This document shows positions 18,850 to 26,200 of a DNA stretch of 45,120 bases, piece by piece. The stretch is from Bacteroidota bacterium (GTDB lineage Bacteria; Bacteroidota; Bacteroidia; Flavobacteriales_D; Crocinitomicaceae): NCBI GenBank assembly GCA_947378245.1, contig CANCJF010000006.1:1-45120 (forward strand). The letters are read 5' to 3'. Both the position numbers and the translations under genes were made by a program. The notes under the pieces were generated by a model. That model had not been told where the DNA came from, did not search any database, and saw only the letters and a program-made list of their open reading frames with translations. Within the stretch, counting starts at the first letter, position 1. Each line of letters opens with the position of its first letter.

Positions 18850-19848
18850 TTAATAGTTTAAATCAATTTGACGTGGTTGGTAGTTTTTGGCAAGATTAGC
18901 AATTGCACGAATATGATCAGGAGTAGTACCACAACATCCGCCAATGATGTTTATTAAATTTTCATCTAAAAATTCTTTAATCTGAGCTGCCATCATCTCC
19001 GCTGTTTCATCGTATTTTCCAAATTCATTCGGTAGACCTGCATTCGGATGGGCACTAACTGCAAAAGGAGCATTCTTCGCTAATACTTGTAAATATGGAC
19101 GCATCATAGAGGCACCTAACGCACAATTGAAACCAACACTTAATAATGGCAAATGAGAAATTGAAATTAAAAATGCTTCAGCTGTTTGACCAGTTAATGT
19201 TCTTCCACTGGCATCAGTAATTGTACCTGAAACCATGATAGGGATTTTTACTCCTCTTTTTTCAAACACTTCATCAATAGCAAATAATGCAGCTTTCGCA
19301 TTCAAGGTATCAAAAACAGTTTCCACCAATAGCAAATCTACTCCACCGTCCATAAGTGCTTCCACTTGTTGTGTATAAGCAACGACCAGATCATCAAAGG
19401 TCACTGCTCGATATCCTGGATCATTTACATCTGGAGAAATGGAAGCTGTACGATTAGTAGGTCCGATTGAACCAGCAACAAAACGAGGTTTATTTGGTTC
19501 TTTTGCCGTAAATTCATCAGCCACCTTACGTGCTATTTGAGCAGAATGAAAATTGATGTCATATACAGCAGCTTCCAAACCATAGTCCGCTTGTGCAATC
19601 GTTGTTCCTGAAAAAGTATTTGTCTCGGCAATATCTGCACCTGCCTCATAATATAAGCGATGAATTTCTTCGATAATATCTGGTCGTGTTAATGACAACA
19701 GATCATTATTTCCCTTCAATGGTGACGGATGATTTTCAAACCAACCTTTCCTAAAATCTTCTTCTGTTAATGTATGTCGTTGAATCATGGTACCCATTGC
19801 ACCATCTAAGACTAAAATTCTTTTGTTTAATACTTCACGTATATCCAT
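18850..19848 (-). CDS. metH: Methionine synthase MetH, N-terminal homocysteine methyltransferase part
   Basis: 332 residues forming only the homocysteine-binding TIM barrel. Zinc ligands are Cys242 (GFNCALGA), Cys305 and Cys306 ([10 protein letters not shown]). Start motif [11 protein letters not shown] and [10 protein letters not shown] are typical of MetH. It activates homocysteine thiolate for methylation by the cobalamin half, encoded next. A free-standing homocysteine methyltransferase (MmuM/BhmT-like) is the alternative, but the gene order, the one-base gap and the full C-terminal MetH next door argue for a split enzyme. It is first in the unit, 23 bases downstream of the riboswitch flank, and follows an A-rich leader without Shine-Dalgarno, as is normal in this phylum. 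Confidence 0.95.
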   Translation of the reverse strand: MDIREVLNKRILVLDGAMGTMIQRHTLTEEDFRKGWFENHPSPLKGNNDLLSLTRPDIIEEIHRLYYEAGADIAETNTFSGTTIAQADYGLEAAVYDINFHSAQIARKVADEFTAKEPNKPRFVAGSIGPTNRTASISPDVNDPGYRAVTFDDLVVAYTQQVEALMDGGVDLLLVETVFDTLNAKAALFAIDEVFEKRGVKIPIMVSGTITDASGRTLTGQTAEAFLISISHLPLLSVGFNCALGASMMRPYLQVLAKNAPFAVSAHPNAGLPNEFGKYDETAEMMAAQIKEFLDENLINIIGGCCGTTPDHIRAIANLAKNYQPRQIDLNY

Positions 19849-19870
19849 CTTTTATTTTTTTATTGTTGGA

Positions 19871-19994
19871 ATACTTATACGGAAATTGAAGTCACTTATC
19901 TTTTCTGCTTTTGCAAATAGGAATTGGCACCTTACTATTAAGTAGGTTGCCAAGGTATCTTAGGGCCAGTCCCTCCACCTTTCTGTATAAGTAT
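19871..19994 (-). promoter_or_regulatory. SAM-I (S-box) riboswitch upstream of metH
   Basis: Read on the minus strand, the leader contains the S-box core in order: CUUAU P1 5' strand, GGUGGAGGGACUGGCCC, GGCAACC, GGUGCCAAUUCC, then AUAAG closing P1. The aptamer core spans about 19895-19991. Ligand is S-adenosylmethionine, which suits repression of methionine synthesis. Downstream there is no U-run, so control is more likely at translation. The 10-mer AUACUUAUAC at the 5' edge (19985-19994) is perfectly complementary to a second site at 19871-19880, 23 bases before the start codon, and this competes with P1. Aptamer identity is very secure; the switching mechanism is inferred. Confidence 0.95.
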
Positions 19995-20014
19995 TATGAA
20001 ACAATGAACTTTTA

Positions 20015-20044
20015 CAAATATACTAGTAATATCTTTAAAACAAA
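20015..20044 (-). promoter_or_regulatory. metH promoter (TTTG - 18 bp - TATATTTG)
   Basis: The minus strand has TTTG at 20044-20041 and, after 18 bases, TATATTTG at 20022-20015. Both match the Bacteroidota sigma-ABfr consensus TTTG / TAnnTTTG at a good spacing. Initiation near 20008 would place the SAM-I aptamer at the very start of the transcript. The -33 element lies inside the T-run of the neighbouring terminator. Confidence 0.75.
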
Positions 20045-20074
20045 ATAGCCTGAGGAAAATCCACAGGCTATTTT
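20042..20074 (-). terminator. Terminator of the adhesin-PorP-OmpA unit
   Basis: Perfect 11-bp stem AAAATAGCCTG / CAGGCTATTTT with an 11-base loop, followed on the minus strand by TTTTGTTTT. It lies 18 bases after the OmpA stop codon and overlaps the metH -33 box. Confidence 0.88.
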
Positions 20075-20091
20075 AATGACTTAAAGAATAA

Positions 20092-22230
20092 CTATTTTTT
20101 TACTTCCTTATCATCTTCAGGAAATATTAAGACAAACTCAGTACGACGGTTGATTTGATGTAATTCTTCAGTACATTCAATACCATCTGCACATTGGTTT
20201 AACAATTCAGTTTCACCATAATTTTTAACGTTCAGTTTAACTCTAGGAATTCCCTTCGTAACTAAATAATTCACACAACTTTGACTACGAAGTTTTGATA
20301 AATTCATGTTGTATTCTGCTTTACCTCTACTATCAGTATGTGAACTAACATCAACGGTAACATCTTTATTTTCTTTCAAGAATAATACCAACGTATCTAA
20401 TTCAGCTCTACCTATTGAACTTAACGTGTATTTATTGTACTCATAAAGAATGTTATCTAACTTAACAGCAACATTTTTTCCAGTTTTAGAAAGTTCAACA
20501 TCTTTCTTAACTTCTTTCTGACCTTTGGCTGCAGTTATTTTAAACGTTTTTGGGTCATGACCAAACATAGAAGCCGTTACTTGATAATCACCAGGTGGTA
20601 AATCAACATTAATTACACCATCTTTACCAGACATTGAAGAGGTAATGACACCTGTTTCAAGATTTTTAATACTTAACTCAGCACCTTCTAAAGTTTGTTG
20701 TGTTTCCTTTTCGGTAACTACACCTGCCCAAGTAACTTGTTTATTGCGTAAACCAAGATCTTTAGTAATTGTATCACCAGCAGCAATTCCAATTGCATTA
20801 AAATCAAATTCAGAATCTACTAAGTCAGGATGTTTCGTTCTTACTTTATACACCACATCTGGTAAAGCTTTAAATAAAAGCTCTCCAGCTTCATTTGTTT
20901 TACCAGCAAAAATCACATTACCTGCAGAATCTAACACTTCTACTAAGATATCCGAAATTGAATCTTGTTTAAATAACACATAAATTGAATCATTGACTGG
21001 TTTAAGCAAAGTAACATTGTAGATACGATCGATAAAATCTCCACGATTACTCGAGAAATAACCCAAGGTATCAGATGCATCTACAATTAAAGAGAAATCA
21101 TCTGCGTGACTATTCAAGTTACATCCACCATTTACTACTTTTTGTGCATCCTGTCCAACCAACTCTGTTTTAAAGATGTCTAATCCTCCAAGTCCTGGAT
21201 GACCATTACTTGCAAAATATAATTTTCCATTTGCTTCGTAAGGGAACATCTCATCTCCTGTCGTATTCACTAAACTACCTGCATTGATCGGTTCTCCCCA
21301 ACCATCAGCCGTTTTCACAGAATGCCAAATATCCATTCCTCCAAAACCACCTTCACGGTTAGATGCAAACCAAAGAACTTGTCTATCTTTTGATAATACA
21401 GGATGACCTACAAAAACACTTTCGCTATTGTATGTAAATGCTGTTTCTTTTTTAGTCGTAGCATCATAGATAAAAATTCCGACAGTCGTAAGTGGAATAT
21501 TCTTTTTTGCTTTCAAATTTTTAGAATAATACCAAATGGCATCAATACTATCATAGTAAGCAACACCATCATGTTTTTTTCCTTTGATCCCTTTGATCTT
21601 TTTAACTTTAGTGGTAAACTTATCGTAAATATATTGTTCCAAGAAAGCTGAATTTTCAACCGCCCAAGGTGATTCCATAGCGTGATTACGTGCTGATGTA
21701 AAAGCAATTCCTTTTGGATGAAAAGCAGGTGAAAAATCACCTTTATTTGAATTGAAAGTTGCTAAAGAAACGGAGTACATAGATGTATCTCTTTTCAAGC
21801 TATCTAAAAAATTACGAGATGTATCAAAATACAAATCAAGGGATGGCTTTCTTGGATCTATACTTGAAGCGATAGCAGCATGTTGATAAATTGCTTGAGC
21901 ATCAAATGCCTTATCCATATAAAGTAAAAGTTTAATTAACTTATACCCATCATCAAATGTAAATTGATCAGTTCCACTTAAATAAGAAAGTATATCATTT
22001 GCTTCACTGTATTTTTTACATTTCATACAAGCTTCAGCAGCATTACGGTATACATCTGCATGAGATTGAGCATCCAATTTATCTTTATTAATTAATTCAA
22101 GATAAATTTCACTTGCTTCAGCATATCTATGTGCATTAAAATATTGCTCAGCAAACGCAACCTTTTTTTCCTGTCCAAAAGAAAAAGAACAAGTAAGTAT
22201 TAATAAAAGAACAGTTATACTTAATTTCAT
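20092..22230 (-). CDS. OmpA-family outer membrane protein with PD40 repeats
   Basis: 712 residues from the preferred ATG, which begins a classic signal peptide (MKLSITVLLLILTCSFSFGQ). An upstream in-frame ATG at 22290, overlapping the PorP stop (TAATGA), would add 20 charged residues. Order of parts: TPR-like helical repeats (about 20-150), PD40/WD40-like propeller with SNREGGFGGMD and ASNGHPGLGGLD (about 150-420), carboxypeptidase-regulatory-like beta domains (about 430-590), and C-terminal OmpA peptidoglycan-binding domain with VDVSSHTDSRG and RRTEF. It likely anchors the outer-membrane complex to peptidoglycan. It is third in the unit after the adhesin and the PorP/SprF-like protein; no catalytic site is seen. 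Confidence 0.9.
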   Translation of the reverse strand: MKLSITVLLLILTCSFSFGQEKKVAFAEQYFNAHRYAEASEIYLELINKDKLDAQSHADVYRNAAEACMKCKKYSEANDILSYLSGTDQFTFDDGYKLIKLLLYMDKAFDAQAIYQHAAIASSIDPRKPSLDLYFDTSRNFLDSLKRDTSMYSVSLATFNSNKGDFSPAFHPKGIAFTSARNHAMESPWAVENSAFLEQYIYDKFTTKVKKIKGIKGKKHDGVAYYDSIDAIWYYSKNLKAKKNIPLTTVGIFIYDATTKKETAFTYNSESVFVGHPVLSKDRQVLWFASNREGGFGGMDIWHSVKTADGWGEPINAGSLVNTTGDEMFPYEANGKLYFASNGHPGLGGLDIFKTELVGQDAQKVVNGGCNLNSHADDFSLIVDASDTLGYFSSNRGDFIDRIYNVTLLKPVNDSIYVLFKQDSISDILVEVLDSAGNVIFAGKTNEAGELLFKALPDVVYKVRTKHPDLVDSEFDFNAIGIAAGDTITKDLGLRNKQVTWAGVVTEKETQQTLEGAELSIKNLETGVITSSMSGKDGVINVDLPPGDYQVTASMFGHDPKTFKITAAKGQKEVKKDVELSKTGKNVAVKLDNILYEYNKYTLSSIGRAELDTLVLFLKENKDVTVDVSSHTDSRGKAEYNMNLSKLRSQSCVNYLVTKGIPRVKLNVKNYGETELLNQCADGIECTEELHQINRRTEFVLIFPEDDKEVKK

Positions 22231-22289
22231 TTTTTGGTCAACTAATTTCACGGAATTTTGTTTTATTGATTTATAGATTTTCATAGTCA

Positions 22290-23207
22290 TTAAAAATATC
22301 TTGGAGATGCATAAATAGATCTTCTTCCATTCATATCATAGGTTAACATCACCTCATGTGTACCCATATTACTCGTCTTACGCAATGAATTATACACATA
22401 ATCGAACGAGTAACCAAACATCCATTTTTCTTGAAATTGAATTGCCATGTTTACTCCAAACGACTCATTGTAACGATACATACCACCCACCCAGAATTTT
22501 TTGTAAAAAAACAAATTGGCATTTAAATCAACCGTAACTGGTGCGTTTTTAACAATTTTTACTAGGGTACTCATTTTTAAATCAGTCACTGTATTTATAG
22601 CGTGTACATAACCTGCATTTACAAAAATATGTTGTACTGCTAAATCTACATTATTCCAGTTTGCTTTCATCACACGAGGGATACTCGCTCCAGCATAAAA
22701 ACGCTTAGAGTGAAAATACAATCCAACTCCTGTATTAAAAGCAACCTTTCCAGACTTAACCAAGTAATTTACATCGGTCGGATCATTAGGATTTAAATTC
22801 GTGAAATCAAAGTTATACATATCAACACCTGCACTTGCTCCAAAATTCAACCTCTTTCCAGTACCTAATGGCATAGAATAAGCAAAATCAGCAAATACTG
22901 AAGTGTTATATTTCGCTCCAATTTTATCATTTGATAAGTGACCTCCTACACCAAATGCTTTACGAGCAATAGGTGCATGAACTGAAGCAAACTGAGTTAT
23001 TGGTGCACCACTTACACCGATCCACTGAGCACGATTTACCAAAGTAGCGTTTAAAGCACCCCTACTTCCTGTATAACCAGGATTGAATTGAAGTGGATTA
23101 AACATATACATACTCGCTTGTGCATCTTGTTGTGCGAAGATTTGATTACTAGTCATAAACACCAGTAATAAGGCACCAAGTTGATACTTTAATTTTGAGA
23201 CTATCAT
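22290..23207 (-). CDS. PorP/SprF family type IX secretion outer membrane protein
   Basis: 305 residues. The signal peptide ends near QIFAQQ and is followed by the family hallmark MYMFNPLQFNPGYTGSRG, then repeated amphipathic strands of an outer-membrane barrel ending in an aromatic residue (PRYF). SprF of Flavobacterium johnsoniae is needed to export the adhesin SprB, and relatives are usually encoded beside type-B cargo. Here it is 18 bases after the giant adhesin gene, exactly that arrangement. Its likely role is to hold or export that adhesin. The stop overlaps the longer start of the OmpA gene. Confidence 0.93.
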   Translation of the reverse strand: MIVSKLKYQLGALLLVFMTSNQIFAQQDAQASMYMFNPLQFNPGYTGSRGALNATLVNRAQWIGVSGAPITQFASVHAPIARKAFGVGGHLSNDKIGAKYNTSVFADFAYSMPLGTGKRLNFGASAGVDMYNFDFTNLNPNDPTDVNYLVKSGKVAFNTGVGLYFHSKRFYAGASIPRVMKANWNNVDLAVQHIFVNAGYVHAINTVTDLKMSTLVKIVKNAPVTVDLNANLFFYKKFWVGGMYRYNESFGVNMAIQFQEKWMFGYSFDYVYNSLRKTSNMGTHEVMLTYDMNGRRSIYASPRYF

Positions 23208-23225
23208 TTATTCTGTGTTACTTTC

Positions 23226-26200
23226 TTATTTAACTAATTCAACAAAACCTGATTCAGGATCTGTACCATCCCCTTTATCAATCATATAAAAATAGGTTGC
23301 TGATGGTAAAACATTAGAACCTAATGTAGCTCCAACATTTGGTTTTCCATCCCAATCATCTTTATATGGTATTTCACTTTCATACACTAATGCACCCCAT
23401 CGATTGTAAATCGTTAATTTACATGATGGGTATTTACCAGCATAATGCAATACAAATGTATCATTTTTTTTGTCACCATTCGGTGTGATTATTTGTGGCG
23501 GTAATGAAGGTTCACAATCTGAGAAGTAATAATGTGTAGTATCCCAACACCCTTTAGTGTCTGTAACTGTCACATTGTATTTAATGGTTTTATCATCCGT
23601 TAAGCCTTCGATAGAAGATCCTGTTTCTGATAATTGAACGCCATTTTTGAACCATACATACGTATATGTTGAATTTTCACCTAATATTCCAAGCTTACCA
23701 TGACCTGCGCCACAAATAGGTAATTTCTTTGGAATAATAGAAATTGAAGGCTTCTGAAAAGAAACAACCACTTGTTGAGGTTTATCACTCACGCAATCAT
23801 TTTGTGTCTCTGCAGCGGTATAGGTTCCTTGAATCAACGCATCCGTAGATAACTGGGTTTTCCCATCTATTGACCAAACCAACGGAGTCAATGTAGAAGA
23901 TTTAGACGGTAAATCTGCTACTTTATTCGTAGAATTTTGACAAAAAACATAACTGTTTCCTGCGTCCAAGGTCGTTTGACCAAACGATACAATCGATACA
24001 TTTACTTGTTGACGCGATACACTTTCACATCCAGGGTTTGCAGTTAAAGACGCGTAATATAGACCACTGATTAAAGGATCGGTATCTTTAAATGCTCCAT
24101 TGCCTGTTTCAGTAGAATACCATGTCAATATTCCAGCACCCGCACTTGTTTTAGTTGAAGCTAAATCAGCAACTGTTGGGTGTTTACTCTCACAGAAATA
24201 GTTAGTTCCTCCTTTTAAGGTTAGGTCTTTTGGACCTTCATTTATTTTAAAGATAAGGCTTGAAAACTGAGTGTTTTGGCATCCCTTATCGTTCATAACG
24301 TTATAGTAAATCGTTTGTTTGTTTCCATTTAATGTTCCTACAGCAAATGTATTATTCACGATCGGATTACCTGAAGGATCCAATGCAAAAATAACTTTAT
24401 ATCCTGCTGGAACAGGAATCGATGTTATTTTCTTAATCTTATTAAACAAGGTACTAACTAATGAATCAAATGTTGGTTTTTTCACTGCACAAATTAATTC
24501 ATCGGACATATCGATTGGAAGTACAGTTGGTCCAGCGTCCATCGTAATTTTTGTTGTGAGTGCTTTTGGACTTGCACATTGACCAATCATAAAAACAAAT
24601 TTATAAGTCGTATTCGGAAGAAGTTTAGTTGTACTACCTGCATATTCGATGGTACTATCCGCACTGAAGTATTTCACGGTACCCGCAGGGCTAAACAACA
24701 CCTGATCCAACATGTAGGATTTTGAGGAACAATAGTTTCCTAAAGGATCCAATACCGGAGTTGCTGGTTTTTGCGGAGTAGGATTTATCGCAACATTTGA
24801 AAGAGTTGGAGACACACAACCATTTACAACATCTTCACAAATAATGGTATACGTTTCTGGTGCTAATTTAATTTCCGCATCAAAAGGATTCACTGTTACT
24901 GTTTTTGTCAATACAATAGGAGCACCAACTACTGGAGACGCGGTAATTTTCCAATCACCAGCGCTTGGAAGATTCAAAATCACTACACCACTATCATTTT
25001 TACAATCAGGTTGTGTTACCTTACGAGCAACAGGAGCAGTTAGCGTAATCACGTTTACAACTACAGGTAAACGTGAAGGACTAGTACAAGTACCTTCCGA
25101 TTGCTCAGCATAATATTTTTTTCCTTGTACTAATAGATTTGTATCTTGGTATTTAGTACCTCCAGCTGGTAAATCATACCAAGTAATCTTTTTAATTGGA
25201 GTTGTCAATTTAGCAGTTAAATCAGCTACTTTTTTTCTGTCAGATGCACAAAAAATTGGATTTGAGTTTATAATTGAAGGATTTGGAGTGGAAATAAAAG
25301 ACAAAGTCACTTGATCTATCGATGACTTACATCCTTTATCTTCTAAATAAACAGAGTAGGTATGACTTTCATTTACACCAGATGTAGAAATAACTGCTTT
25401 TGCGTTATATGAATTAGTAGTCACGGAAAGATCAACATTATCTTTTTTCCAAACAAATGACTCAGTTCCAGTTATTGAAGTAAATGTCGCAGTTAAAGTG
25501 AAATTATCATTTTCACAAATAGAATCATTTAAATAGCTCAGAATAGGATCAGAAGGTGCTCCAGGGTCACTAATACTAAGATCTTTTGTAAACTCACATA
25601 GACCATCATTAAATACTAAATGATAAGCACCCGATTTAAGTCCAGTTATTTTATAAGGTAAATCTATATGGCTATTAATAGGTACTAAAGAACCTTTATT
25701 GTACCAAGTTAAGGTACCAGAAGAAACAGCTGTTGATTCAATAGTACCATCTGAAAAACCACATTTACTAGGTTTTGTAGTTGTTAACAATGTAAGTAAA
25801 GGGTTAGTCGGAATTTTCACCAAAATTGGCTTACTCGTAACCGGAGAACCTAAAACACAAGTACCATCTGCAGTTACTTTCACAGATATAATATCCCCAT
25901 CATTCAAAACAATCGTTGCATACGTATTTTTAGTCTCATCCTGTAATATATTACTGTTTTTATACCATTGGTAGGTAACATTCTGCAACCCTGAATTTGT
26001 ATCAGCAGTAAATACAACACTATTATCAGGACACGTTTTCAAAATATCATTCGGTGTAGAAATTGTAAGCGGTGGATTTGAAGTTACAGTCACAGCAGCT
26101 GTGATATTTGGATTAACAGTTACTTTTACAGGGGATGATGTATCAGCTTTACATGTACCACTTGATACTACCGTTCTATAATAAATCGTTTTAGTAAGTT

